DNA of 64,000 nt from the NCBI GenBank assembly GCA_963930775.1, contig OZ005700.1, positions 8,690,609 to 8,754,608 of the forward strand. The letters are read 5' to 3'. Source of the DNA: Cliona cf. orientalis (taxonomy: Eukaryota; Porifera; Demospongiae; Clionaida; Clionaidae). Position 1 is the stretch's first letter. Each line of letters starts with the position of its first letter. This document shows positions 39,201-50,986 of this stretch, one piece after another. Under the pieces are notes generated by a model. That model saw only the letters and a list, made by a program, of their open reading frames with translations, was not told the origin of the DNA and did not search any database. The position numbers and the translations under genes are program-made.

Positions 39201-41838
39201 TGGCATCTTCAGTTTATGTTTACTTGAAGTCTTATATTATATAGCTGACCTGACATTTGCTGTTAAGTGATGCTACCAACTTTAGCGATGAAAGCAATCC
39301 TTCAAAGGATCTCATTTCACCAGTGCTCAAACCAATTGTGAGATATGAACCAGCCGGATAGAAACACAAGCTGGTAATGTATTGTGCTACATATCAAAAT
39401 TAATTTCAAATGAAATTAAGAGAGAGGCGTAATAATCATTATAAACACACCATCATTTTTGAGATCAACTGAATGTACTTGACAAGACTGTGTTTTGATA
39501 TTGTACAGCTGCAGATTCCTTCCATTCCCAATTAGTAGGCAGCTGCATACACACAATTAGATTATCAGTGGATACCACAATGGTTTAAACCAACTCTTAC
39601 TCTTCATAGGGGTGGAAGGCTGTAGTAACTGGTTTACCTTTTGCATCTATAATCAGAATAATATTATATGATCACAGATGTGCTATCTATTCATCATGCA
39701 TCACTACAAGTACAATAAAAATGTAGACTTCAGTTCTATAGCTGCACAATGGGGCATTACCATTGAACTTAAGTTCGTGTTTGAGCTCTTTTGTCTCGTA
39801 ATTGTAGAGCCTGACTCTTCTCTGATCTAGTGCACTCTTCAACTGAACAACCACCGCCATCAAAGGTTGATCAGGGTCAGGAGAAACTAACAAACTGCGT
39901 CAACAGCATTATGATTAGCTTTAATGAGCTTTAGGTACTAGCGCCTACCTTTGTATCTCTTGAGCACCTTCAATGATAAGTTGGTCGGCTTTAACTTCAT
40001 GGTTGGATAGGTTCTTAGCCAGTGAATCAATAGCATAGGGCCATACATATACGGAGCACGGTTCAGCCTTGCTGTACGACAACAGTTGTCCGTTGGGAGT
40101 GACTGATACAAACTGAGCACAGTTTGCACCCTTAAATTCAAAAGCAAAACAGTCATGGTGTGTAGAGTTTACATGCATTATACTTGTCATAATTATAAGG
40201 ACTACCTTTGTGGGATAGTTCTTAAGAGTTGTTGTTTCCTTTCTGTTATCCAAATTAACAACTTGAATGTTTGGAAAACCCACTACCAAGTACTTTTTCC
40301 ACACGTCAACTGTACCCACAGCTGTGGCTGACCAATGCTCTAGATCATGACATACCCCAGAGTCAGCAACATCGATCATATGAACCTGTAGTGATGAATA
40401 AACAATAACTAGCTAGCTAACATGGGTAACTAACTCTGTCAACTAACATGTCCTTTGGTAGTTGTAATCAGAGTGTTTGCTCCTCGAAAAACCACTGAAG
40501 AAATTCTTGATTGTGATTTGGAAACCATGGAGAGCAGCTTCCATGTTGACTTCACTGGAAATGGATTTTCCGTACGACTTAATGGGGTCTAAAGTATTAA
40601 TTAATGCAATAGTGAATTATATTATACAAGCAAGGGCTTAAGTTATAGTGACTACCTGTATACGGCTTTGTTGACGTCGATAGGTTTTTGGGGAATAAGA
40701 TGCACCTATATGGTTTGAATTAACTAACTTCAGCATCATATCAAAATGTTACCTTGGGTTGAAGCAATACTATGAGCTGAAGCAACACTACCGTAAGATC
40801 CAGCCCGGTCTCTGGTTCCAGTCTCACTTACAAGTACACCACTGTCTGCGATAACCATAATTAACTAATTCAAACAACAGCATCATACACTACTTACCAA
40901 TACTCCTTCTAAAATGATCTTTCTTTTTTTGCTCCTCTTCAGAGTCTTCTTGTAGGTAGTCCACTCTGAGCACAAATTTTGCAATCGTAATCGTTCCTAT
41001 AACAACAACTATTGGGAATTTAACACATACTCAACTTGAGCTTCCTTATCTCTCCATTGGCTTGATGATGACTGAACTTCTTTTTCTCCCCATTGGCTTG
41101 ATGATGAATATATGGGCACAGATGTACTAAATTCCTCGGCAATGGTGGGGGGTAGGGGGATAGACTCTCCATCGGGGTGGGATCGTGGCTGCTGCCACTG
41201 GGCAGAAAGGGAAGCCAGCCGAGGACGCTGAGAAAACTTGGTTGTCTTTCTGCAGCCTTTGGCTTCCCTCGTTTTTTCATCACAGCAGCTCCACTTGTTG
41301 TTGTTGACCTGACCATATGCCCCGGTGTGGTACCAGTCATACATTTCGTTGTCACTGATAGCTGAATGAAAGGAGTAAGCTTATACCACATGCAGCTGAT
41401 CTTCATTTTAACAAATCATGTGTGTGTGTACCTATTCGGAAAGCTTCCATCCACTCCTTTCTATCTTTGTCAGACTTTGCTCTGAAGTACATAATCTCCT
41501 TTTCGTCTCCAATCTGCAGCGTATAATATTATATAAACAGTTGCACAAATTGATTACACGCCGCATCCACTAACAAAGAGCCGCACTACCTCATAGCTCA
41601 CCTGAAAACAAAAGGCCTTCCCAAAGGTTACCTCAGGAACATTTTCAACAATCCTAATTCGCTCCACTGGAAAAGAATCCTTCAAGTTTGTGCCTTTCTG
41701 GCCTTCGAAGTAATCCAGCGTTCTTGTATCCAAGTGTATGTACCGCTGCTGAAATTTTAGCTTCCTCAGATCTTTGACCGATCTACCTCGCTGCCTTTTG
41801 AGCAGGTAGCCACACTTTAGCAGAGTTTTTGCAGCCAT
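36258..41838 (-). CDS. PH-Btk-propeller-ZU5-UPA-CARD-like multidomain protein
   Basis: Twenty-one exons read from splice phases give 1,180 residues in one frame (first exon 41838-41602, last 36451-36258). A PH domain (about 1-110, MAAKTLLKCGYLLKRQRG) continues into a Btk-type zinc motif (YHTGAY..., WSCCDEKTREAKGC). A disordered linker follows. Residues about 290-618 are WD40-like beta-propeller blades (VTTAFHPYEDCLLIGNGRN; VLAVGHANGTVQLWQ). The exon 38609-37969 begins a ZU5 domain at about 635 (GAYFISPDDGYIISVPPGAV) that ends with NVSHFTVRSKELG. A UPA-like beta region covers about 760-950. A CARD-like helical domain is at about 995-1075 (VSKGIIKDDDYEGIKES ... MRVNRIIKES ... VCAALEKLE). The C-terminus has a short hydrophobic stretch, but a good donor (TGT|GTAAGT) inside it suggests another, unseen ending. 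I know no protein with this order. It is probably a membrane-recruited signalling adaptor or sensor. Confidence 0.8.
38755..39249 (-). other. 495-base intron of the PH-ZU5-CARD gene
   Basis: The largest intron in this gene. Apart from AT-rich sequence I see no repeat, exon or RNA gene in it. Confidence 0.5.
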
Positions 41839-41994
41839 CGTTGCGCTTGCGATTTTATCGGTCAAAAATTGAATCGAATAGAATCGATCATACAACGAGA
41901 ATTAGCTGATCATACAAATCATATTAATTTTAATAAAGACAACTATGCGGAAAATGTAGATCATGTTGCAAACAATAAACCACACACAGCCTAA

Positions 41995-44900
41995 TCATTG
42001 TACTAGTAGAGGGTTCTGTGGGCTGATAGCCCGCTGTGGATGGTGATCTAAAGGCTGCAGTGGAGTACTATGAGTATGATTTCCTACAGTCCGGCCACCT
42101 CTAGTAGCTGCAGTGGTCTTTCCCAACTTCTGCTGAGTTAGCGGTGAGTCTTGGAGCATCACTAGCCTCTTTGGCTTCGATTCCAACACAGAATGCTGTG
42201 CCTGCTCCTTCTTGGAGAGGGTGTGTGTTAGCCCCTGCGACACTGAGCTGCCCAAAGAGGAGCTGCTGCTACCTCCACTGGCCGTGGTTAGCGGGGCTAG
42301 GTGGTGAGGAGGCTGGGGGGCTGGGCCGTGGGGAGGGGGAGGGGTGTCAGTGGGGTAGCCGAAACTGGTTGATCCTGTTGGGGTGGATTCAGTTGGGAGC
42401 GGGGAGACCAGAGAGGGGGCACTGGAGTAACGCACACCACCAACTTCTGATACACGTTTCTTTTTCTGTATAATATTGAAGATGATGCGTGGTACTGAGC
42501 GTTAACATTATGAATTTACTCACATGTGCCTGCAAGGGATCTAATACTCCAATGCAAGGTTTAGCATTGAACAGTTTGTTGTAGTTTTTCTCGCGGTTCA
42601 TTAGCTCGAGCTGATAGAATCTTTTCTCAGCCTGTATAATAATATAGTTATAGTCAATAATTGTGGGTCATCATTAATTTCACAAAAATGGCTTACAATG
42701 AACTCTCTCATTTTCTGCTCTTGTTCTCTGACGATCATTTTGAGTTCCTTAATTGTTTCCAGATCCTCAGGTTTGGAGTCTCGAGCATGGTAGCGACGCT
42801 GCCACTCTGAAATTCTACAACAAAAATAAAACAATTCAACAATCCCTCTGCACACACACATGACTCACTGTCGTTCCATTTCCTGTATCCTGTTGTTGAG
42901 CAGAGCCTTGGCCTGGTTGAAGTCAGCCAGGAGGAGGTTGGACTTGTGTCTGTGCTGTTGCTGCAGGGTGTCCAGCTCAGCTTGGTGGACTGAGGCCAGC
43001 TCACGCTCTCGCAAACTGAAAGAAGGAGGAAAATTAAAAATAACGCATTTCACAAGATGCAGTTTTTCATAGTGGAGCTTCTATTGCTATTATGGACTAT
43101 AATGGACACCCTTGAGACAGCCAAAAATAAATGCCCTCAGGACCTCAATAGTAAAGTGTTCTGGTTATGAAAATACCCTCTTTTCAGGAAAGGATTCCAC
43201 TGTATGTAATAGTGATATAATAATATAGCTACGAACTTACTGGAGTTTGTTATTGGCCTCCCTGCGTATCATGAGCACCTCGTGACCTTTAACCTCCAGC
43301 TCCTTCCTCAAATTGGACACGGAGACGGTGAGAGAGTTGACCTTGTCTCGCAGCTTGCTCAGTTCAGAGTCGCGGCCCTCCACCTTGGACTGAAGCTCAT
43401 TCACAGCTCTCTCATGGCTACTGGTCTGCAGTGGGAAAAAAATTAGGAAGACCCATTAAAAATGAATATTAATACCATGGGTGGTGAAAATAGGCAAAAT
43501 ATACAAACATTTCTTTTTCAATTCTCACCTCTCTCTTTCTGAGTTCCAGCATCTCCTGTAGTTGTTTGCGATGTCTCTCTACCTCATTCCTATGCTCATC
43601 CCTCACTCCTGACATCTCAGCCTGGTGCTGGGAGACCAGCTCGCTCTGCAGTGCTGTCATCTCCTCTCTGTGTCTCTCAGCTTCCTCTGTCAGAGCGCAC
43701 TCTCGTTGAAGCTCCAAAGTCTTCCTGAGGGAGGCCACGGCTAGCTGGTTAGCTTGTTGAAGGTCCACCATTTCAGACTTGTGTAGGCTTTTTAGCTTCT
43801 CTGATAGCTCTTCTCTTTCTCTCTCATGTTGTTCGACCTGTGACGCTACCTCTTCTTTGTGAGAAAGCCTCATCTCTTCAAGCATTCTGGTATACTCGAC
43901 CTCTCTGTCTGCCAGTTCTTGTCTGAGAAAAATGTAATAAAAAAATTATTCCTCCACCCCCAACATGCACAATATTTCTTACTGTAGAGCAGTGATCTGC
44001 GCGTTAGAGGTGAGCTTAGCCTCCTCCAGAGAAGTAGCGGTGGAGTTGTGCATATCTCGTAACTGTTTTGTCAACTCTTCAATCTACACATATACCGGGA
44101 TATGTGGAGGGAAGTGACCACGATTAAATACCACAGACGAGAGGAGAATGTACCTTCTTGAGTAGTTTGGCTTGCTCCTCTTCCCACTGTTGCTTAGCCT
44201 TCTTCATGGCATTGTCCTTCAGGCTGGCCAGCTCTGAGAGAGCAGCTTTGGAGTCCTCACTGTGCCGCTGTGATAGCTCCTGCCTCAGCGAACTGCTTTC
44301 TTGCCTACATAATATTATACAATATGCAATTAGAATAACAGGGCCATGTATAGCTGCTCCGCACATACTTAAGTCGTTCCTTCCACCTCTCCTCAAGTTG
44401 TTGCGTCAGCTCGTCCTTGGTTCTCTTTATCTCTTCATGGTGGGCCTTTTCCGTATCTCTATGCTGTTGCTTCATCGACTCCAACATAACCTTGAAAAGA
44501 TACACATGCACACAGAATACTATAATTGCCAGCTGTGCACTTTTGGGTAAGATAATCATTACCTTTAGTTGGTCACTCTCTCTCTTGCTTCCTTCTAGCT
44601 GTGTCCTGGTGCTGGTTAGTTCTCCTTGAATTTGTCCAAGTTGGCTTCTAAGCTTTTCCACCTGTCCCGCGGCAGAGCCCAAGCCCTGCTCACTCTTAGC
44701 CACTGCCGACCTAAGCCTCTTCAGCTCCTCCATAGCAATGCCCAGCTCAGCACTTTTATCGGTCAACAGGGTGTTTAACTTGGAGATTTCAGCTAGGTGG
44801 GTCTCGGAAAGCTTCCATCGCTCCTCGTCATACTGAGAGGCTAGCTTCTTCCGTAATTCTTCCAAGGCTGTCTCTCGATCTCTTGCAGCTTCAGCCAATG

Positions 44901-47141
44901 CTACATACAGCATCGAATCAAAATGATTCAATGGCAACAATATTATTATTATTAAAAAATTTCTATACCTTTGTTATGGTTATCTCTCAAATCTTGTAGG
45001 GTATTGAGATGTTCAGCACCAAGCTCGGACTCTCTCTCACTTAGCTGAGCGTGAGCAGCCTCTATCTCCCTCGCAAACTGGGCATGAAGCTCCTGCTTCT
45101 CCCTCTTTAATTTATCCAGCTCCTGTACAAATTAACCAATCGATAATTACAGCATCTCTTAGTCCAAAACAAAGGGGAGGGGCCCAAAAACTCACCCTCT
45201 CCAGTGACCTCAGCCTGGAGTTGTGCTGTTCGCTGGAGCTGCGATGTGACGACATCATTGTCTCTTGCTCCGCCTCCAGCTGCTGTAGCTTCTCCTGGAG
45301 GCCGGCTATCTGTGAGCGAAGGTTCTCCACCACTCCCTCGTTGGACACACGCAAGGCCTCAAGCTTCCCTAGGGACACTACAGGAAAATAAGTACGGCAA
45401 GTACATCATCGATGATACAGTGAGAATCCAGCTCAAAGGATGTGCTTCATTTTGGGAGTAATAATTATACGTCCCTTCAAATTTCCATTGCACATAATTC
45501 TCTCTATTTACCAGACATTTCCTGCATTTCTTTGGACTGCTGTCTGTATTGCTCCCTTGCAATGTCCAATTCATTGCTTGTTAAGGTCAGAGATGACTTT
45601 AGGGCACCCACTTTCTGTTCAGCCTCCTGGAGCTGGGCCTGTAGTCCACTTGAGTCAGCCCTATTCTCCTCAAAGGAGGTCACCAATTCCTTGATCTTCT
45701 GTTCAGCTAGTGCCAGCTTATCCTTGGCAGCTCGCAAGTCTTTCGTCAGAGTAGACACTTGATCCTTAAGCTCCTCTTCTTTCTCTGAAACCTCATCTCG
45801 CTGCTTTCTCATCTGCTCTTCCCACTTCCTTCTCTCTTCATTCATCATCTCCTTCTGTGCAGCGCTCATGTTCTCTCTCATACTGTTCATCTTAGCTTCA
45901 TGATCTCGCTTCATCCCTTCCAGCTCCTTAGTGTGTGAAGCAGCTAGAGAGGCCAGCTCAGTCTTCAGTCTCTCAGCTTCCTTTCTTGCTCGCTCCTTGG
46001 CCTCTCTTAACTCTTTCTCGTGCTGTTGTTTGACTTCCTTCAACTGTTCACTGGAAGTCTTGGCAAATGTATCCTTGAGCTGTGATACTTCCTTCAACTG
46101 TTTGGCTTGGTCAGATTTGAATTTCTCGAGCTCTTTGGTCAGTGACTGGACCTTGCTGACGTGTTCTGACCTTAAGCTTTTTAGCTTTTCTTCCACCTCC
46201 TTACGATAAGATACCTACAGTATGGTGTAAATATACGTTCTTAATTAACAATTTAAATAATGTACCGTAGATTGGGATATTTTCGCCGGTGAAATATTTT
46301 GCTTGTAAATTTTTCGCATAGTCTAAATTTCGTCGCCAGACTTTAGCGACCAAAATAGGTATAGGTTGACATATGTTATACAAAATATTTCGAATGTTGA
46401 ATTTTCGTTGGAAAAGGTCGTCGACGAAAAATTTTTAATGGCAAAAATTTCGCGATCTACAGTATTATTGTATTGGTGGCTTAGCCATAGGCAAGGGAGC
46501 TATGTATGTACCTACCTGTACATTATGTAATTGGTCTCTCTCTCCTTCCACTTTCTCCACGCTAGCCTTCAGCTCGTCTATTCTCTTGATCTGAGTCTCT
46601 CTCTCCTTAGTGAAGCCCTCCTCACATCGCTCGAGTCTTGCCGTGCTGTCAGTCAGCAATCGCTGGACCTCGGCTTCGTGCAGTGAGCGCAGTTTGGACA
46701 CAAACTCTTCGTGTTCCTCATTCTGGGTGTTCAGTGCGTAGATCACCTGTAGAAGGAGGGAGGGAGGGAGTAGCATGCTATGAAGAATAGTCTGTGTCAG
46801 GGGAATAATATATGAGTAGTCATGCATATGAGGGGTGCGGTGCGCAAGATCAATCACAGATCTATGTTGCATTTTCAATCCTTCCCACATAATATAAAAT
46901 CATATTTAATAGCAAAGATTAGTAACTAGAGTCCACTCAGATAAAGCAAGATGCCCAGAGGGTATCATGGGACGAGATTCACGTATAGTCGTTTGATATG
47001 CATGACCTGTACATACACGGCATATCATACCTTTGTCAGCTGGGCAATCTTTTTTAGAACCTTTCTGTGATACTCTTTCGGAATGGTATCGCCTCCAGAC
47101 GCCATTAGACCGTGAATAGACGTGGTACTTTTAGTAGCCAT
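41995..47141 (-). CDS. FAM184-like: FAM184-family coiled-coil protein
   Basis: Function poorly known in any animal. Fifteen exons give 1,171 residues: 47141-47031, 46746-46516, 46214-45512, 45377-45196, 45122-44969, 44900-44563, 44490-44369, 44304-44154, 44083-43983, 43922-43529, 43425-43241, 43015-42869, 42814-42697, 42631-42524 and 42465-41995. The N-terminus carries the family signature KKIAQLTKVIYALNTQNEEH. About 950 residues of heptad-rich coiled coil follow. The diagnostic C-terminal block ESKPEDIQ-like (DSKPEDLETIKELK), KRFYQLELMNREKNYNKLFN and IGVLDPLQ precedes a basic KKKR and a Ser/Pro-rich tail. Human FAM184A is similar in length and order. Paralogue A versus B cannot be decided. 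It is divergent from the TMEM127-like gene. Confidence 0.93.
46263..46464. mobile_element. MITE with TACCGTAGAT termini in a FAM184 intron
   Basis: The left end TACCGTAGATTGGGATATTT and the right end (reversed) TACTGTAGATCGCGAAATTT form degen­erate terminal inverted repeats of about 30 bases flanked by TA. About 200 bases, AT-rich, non-coding. It shares the TACCGTA start with the element at 34831. Confidence 0.65.
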
Positions 47142-47726
47142 TTCCCCAGCTCCGCGCCCTTAATTCAGCTAGTTAGGCTGATGTCATGTGCTCGAACGTT
47201 GATATATATATGATATGATCAAAGCGAATGTTGCCTAGCAACGCCTGGTGTAGGCGTGACCAACTGGAAGTCACATGACAGGAAATGAAATCATGCGGTA
47301 TGCGGTATATATGCGCAGTGGGCGTGCAAACAGTGTTGATCAAGCCTCAGAAAATGACATGTCGAGTGTATTATTAGACTCTAAGAAGACAAAGAGCTCC
47401 TAACTACGCCAATCACTCGCCAAGTAGAGGTGTCCAAAGCGTATACGAACAACAGGGGTGAGTCAATTTGCGCATAATCAATTAGACTAAGTAGTTATAA
47501 ACACCTATAAAAGAGTAATAAATTATCGTTATGTTTAATAATTATTATGATCCAACTACCTTTACTTTGAAGTTAATAAAACCACGGATGGTTGTGTGTG
47601 ATGGTAGGGGAAGGGAGAGAGAGAGAGTGGAAGGCGCGTGCGTGTGTGTGAAATTTGACCCGATAATCTTTTGGTTAATATTTGCCGCTCCCCATCCATT
47701 CACTCATCCCTCCATGCAGTGTAGCG
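47142..47726. promoter_or_regulatory. Divergent promoter region FAM184 / TMEM127-like, with a 5' UTR intron
   Basis: 585 bases between divergent starts. An upstream non-coding exon of the TMEM127-like gene may end at 47457 (AACAGGG|GTGAGT) and join an acceptor at 47718-47719 (CATGCAG|TGTAGCG) just before the ATG. No other gene seen. Confidence 0.5.
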
Positions 47727-48971
47727 ATGGTGGACTTGTCTCGTATCCTGAGGCGGCCTCAGCAGCAGGCTCGCCGAGTCTACGACAAGCCAGCGAGAGA
47801 GAGGCACTTCCTCTCCATCATATGTAGCGTACTGTCGTCCATCTTCCTCATCATGGCCCTGGCTCTCAAGGTCTGGGCCAGTGGACACAACGAACAGTGT
47901 AGCTACGTCTTTGGACTAACTCAAGTGTACATAGTCCCTCCATCAGATCAACCAACAATATCGCAGAGTAGTAAGCCAATTAACCCTATTATACATACCA
48001 TGTACATTACAAGTTATCATGGTTGCCTGCTTACAAAGTTTGCACGAAATTTTATAGAGAGAGGTTTTATCAAGATTCCATGTGAATATTCCTCCATACA
48101 GTGTCAGGATATTACTCCATCTCCCAGCAGATCCTGATAGCGTGCATCCTCAGTGTGACTGCTCTGACACTTTTCTCCTCACTTGTGGCGACTATCATCA
48201 GCGCTGGCTACCCCAGAGAGAAACTGGAGTTCATCCGACATTACGCTGTTTTTAATATTGTTTCGTGTAAGTTTGATATTGAAAGATAATGAGGAGTAAG
48301 GGAGAGAGAGAGAGAGAGAGAGAAAGAGAAATCTATCGTTGATTTCTTCCTGTAGTGCTGTGCATAGTACTGGTGGCTGGACTCTGGCTTGCTGTGGCTG
48401 AAACGCTACCTAGCTCAAAAGTTTCTTGCCCAGGAGGAGATACCAATGTAAACATTCAATTTGGTTATGCTTTCTACATTCTCTTGGTTGGAGGTCTCTT
48501 CTCTCTTGGTGCTGCCTCCTTCAATTTACTCTGTGCTCGATCGGCTGCTGATAGAAGACGATCTTTGAGACTTCGATTCAGGTATATATGCTACTCAAGT
48601 ATCACTGTAACAAACCATCCCGCCAAATGTAGCATGACTCATATTCCCCAGGCCCAGGTCCTATTTCTGGAGTTTTTTTTGACACACGCTGTGTTTTTAA
48701 TAACTACAGAGAGCAACAGCTGCGGAATAGACAGCAGACCGAGTCAGAGGGAGAGAGCAGTGGACCAGAGACCAGAAGAACGACGACGACATTGGCGACA
48801 AGAAGTAACAGAAGACGACGAGGGGTAGCCCCTCCTGTTTACAGCCTAATTGACACCGGCTCCGAGCTGACAACAGACAGTGAATTTGAGACTGAGGCAG
48901 AAACTTCTCTGAGTGAACCGGAGTACTCAGAGCATGAGCCTGACCTCTCCCCTCCTCCCTATACCCCCTAG
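47727..48971 (+). CDS. TMEM127-like: TMEM127-like tetraspan membrane protein with PPxY motifs
   Basis: Exons 47727-47970, 48102-48266, 48356-48581 and 48710-48971 give 298 residues. There are four hydrophobic segments: FLSIICSVLSSIFLIMALAL; QQILIACILSVTALTLFSSL; LLCIVLVAGLWLAV; and FYILLVGGLFSLGAASFNLL. A charged cytosolic tail rich in Arg, Thr and Glu follows. Topology, spacing and the C-terminal SPPPYTP recall human TMEM127, an endolysosomal mTOR-pathway tumour suppressor that uses a PxY motif to bind NEDD4-type ligases. A second motif, APPVYSL, lies upstream in the tail. Sequence identity outside these features is modest, so orthology is likely but not certain. The exon 1 donor was chosen because GTAAGC at 47971 gives the only phase that keeps helix 2 open. 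Confidence 0.7.
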
Positions 48972-49287
48972 GAGATCCAATGCCTGCCTACTCTGTGTAT
49001 ACCTGCCATGGAGTCAATGTCAAATTAATTTTAATCTTTTGTGTCATCACTATTATGACTGTGTATTGTATGTAATGATATTGGGTTTGTCATGTCATCT
49101 GCTCCTTTTTTAGAACTCATAACCAAACAAGGAAACTCACTGTTAATTTAAACTGATTTGACCATTGTGTTTTCTATCACCATACATGACATGTATAATG
49201 TACTGAGTACAATAGTGACATGTTAATGTCGACCTCTTACCATACGAGTAGGTATAGGTCGATTGTGACGACCATTTACCAGTTCAC
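48972..49287 (+). other. Spacer between the TMEM127-like gene and MRPS26
   Basis: AT-rich 3' UTR and short promoter region; no gene or repeat seen. Confidence 0.5.
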
Positions 49288-49969
49288 ATGGCGGTGGCAG
49301 CTTGCAACTTTCTGCTTCGAAACGCGTCTCTCGCGAGGCAACCCGGCTTTATAGCTGCCCTACAGGTCAGGAATAAGACCTACGACAGATCTTCTGAGGA
49401 GGCAAAGTACTATAAGAAATTTGAAAGAAAATTGACGCGAGCACGAAAGAAGTTTCAGGATGAGGTGAAGAAGCAGGAGCAAATGAAACTGGAGGGCTTC
49501 AACTCTCAGGCGGCAGAAGCAGCCAGGCTGAACAGAGAGAGAGAAAGAAGAGCATTGGAAGATAATCTGAAAGAAGTGGAGAGAATGAGAATAGAGAGGT
49601 GAGTCCCACCCAATATAAATTGGATGCGGTATTAGTTTTAATTATTTCAGGGAAGAGAAATACGCACGTATCCAGCAAAGGAGGGAGAAGGAATACCAGA
49701 GAGGCAAGCAAATTAGAGAGCAGAAGGAGGAAAAGCAAACTGCACAACGTGAAAACGAGGTTCAGAATCTCGAGGTTAGTGTCTGTGGTATATGAATGTG
49801 GTACTCTGTCAGTAGACTATCGTGAGTGACTGCTTTTACTGTCTTCTAGGAACAAAGTCATGGGTTCATAACGATGGAGAATCTGGATGAGAAGATTCAA
49901 GAAGCCATAGACTATGAAGTGGACTACAATTTTGCATTGAAATCTGATGGAAAGAAAATCACTTATTAA
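49288..49969 (+). CDS. MRPS26: MRPS26, mitochondrial small-subunit ribosomal protein
   Basis: Exons 49288-49598, 49651-49774 and 49850-49969 give 184 residues (human 205). The N-terminus is a basic, acid-free presequence (MAVAACNFLLRNASLARQ). A long charged single helix follows. The family-specific C-terminal block is FITMENLDEKIQEAIDYEVD and NYNFAL-type ending (DYNFALKSDGKK). The stop overlaps an AATAAA signal. The gene converges with MGMT, the stop codons being 152 bases apart. Confidence 0.88.
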
Positions 49970-50121
49970 TAAAAAAAATCACAATTTGCCATCAACAATA
50001 TTGAAAGTGATCAGAATTCTGCCATTGATAAATAAAGTGGAGTAGATGATTGAAAATTTGAATGATGAACAGCAACAAGTCATAATACAGCTGCTACATG
50101 CACTAATTCCAGTGTCAGCTG

Positions 50122-50826
50122 TTACTGTGACCCTTGTAGCATTTTCTTCTCGTGTTGAAGCAGCCACTCCTTGGTGGCTGGCCCCTCCCCTCCGCTATAC
50201 TCCCCAGCGTCCAAGCACTGGCCCTTTGTAGAGCCACGCCCACTCTTCACCACCCTATGGCACGGTACGAGTATGGGCAAGCAGTGCTTCTTCAGGGCTT
50301 GACCAGCAGCACGTGCAGCGTTTGGCTTCCCTGATAGTTTGGCTAGCTCCTTATAGCTCATGGTCTCACCAACTCCAGTGCTGGCTAGGGTACTCCATAC
50401 ACTGTGAAAGAACGCCGTACCTATTTATGGAAAAAAGGATAAACATGAGCTTAACCACTGATCTCTATCACTTAGTAACAAAAATATGTAGTACGGCATA
50501 CCACTTTCTGGTAGCACCAGAGCTGGTTTAGGTGGGTTGGACTCAAGGAGTGTGCCTGCAAAGTATGCATCTAGCCACGTCTTACAAACTTCCAGATGCT
50601 CGTCAGCTCTGCAACTCGCACCTACTGGCACTGCAACAGCTTTAGTATCATCATCAGATTCACCTGCTTCTTTTATGGGAGTGGATGGCTGCTCGTGATC
50701 AGCTGAGTCTGATTTGGATTTGGAATGCTTTCCAAACAGCCACTTCACTGCACAGATCCCTTCAGCAGTGGCTTCCAGCTTCAGAGGACCAATAGGAGTC
50801 TTGTAGATCACTGAAGACACCTCCAT
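50122..50826 (-). CDS. MGMT: MGMT, O6-methylguanine-DNA methyltransferase
   Basis: A suicide repair protein that moves the alkyl group from O6-alkylguanine to its own cysteine. Exons 50826-50502 and 50420-50122 give 207 residues, like human. The active-site motif VPCHRVV is intact. The DNA-binding arginine (AARAAGQAL) and the active-site tyrosine (MSYKELAKLSG) are present, as is the C-terminal EYSGGEGPATKEWLL. The N-terminal domain contains an acidic Ser/Asp-rich loop (KHSKSKSDSADHEQ...). The start MEVSSVIYKTPIGPLKL aligns with the usual N-terminus; an upstream Met at 50886 is also in frame. Divergent from the next gene by 160 bases. Confidence 0.96.
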
Positions 50827-50986
50827 CTCAGTCAGTTCCCTATACTGTCTGTACTTTGCACTGGTGCAGTGCAATTCTAGGTGCACCGGTACAGTATATG
50901 TATCATATGCTGACTCAGCTGAATTGGCATGTGACTGCTATTATGCGCATGCGCATAGTCTGCCTGCAGCTGTCAACAGTGAGATC
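50827..50986. promoter_or_regulatory. Probable bidirectional promoter, MGMT / helical gene
   Basis: 160 bases between divergent starts, with the palindrome ATGCGCATGCGCAT near 50943-50956 (an NRF1-like core). The NRF1 idea is an inference. Confidence 0.5.

Noticed and set aside
47660-47840. Alternative frame of the TMEM127-like first exon (MQCSDGGLVSYPEAAS)
   Set aside because: A shadow frame that ends soon and lacks the hydrophobic helix found in the chosen frame.
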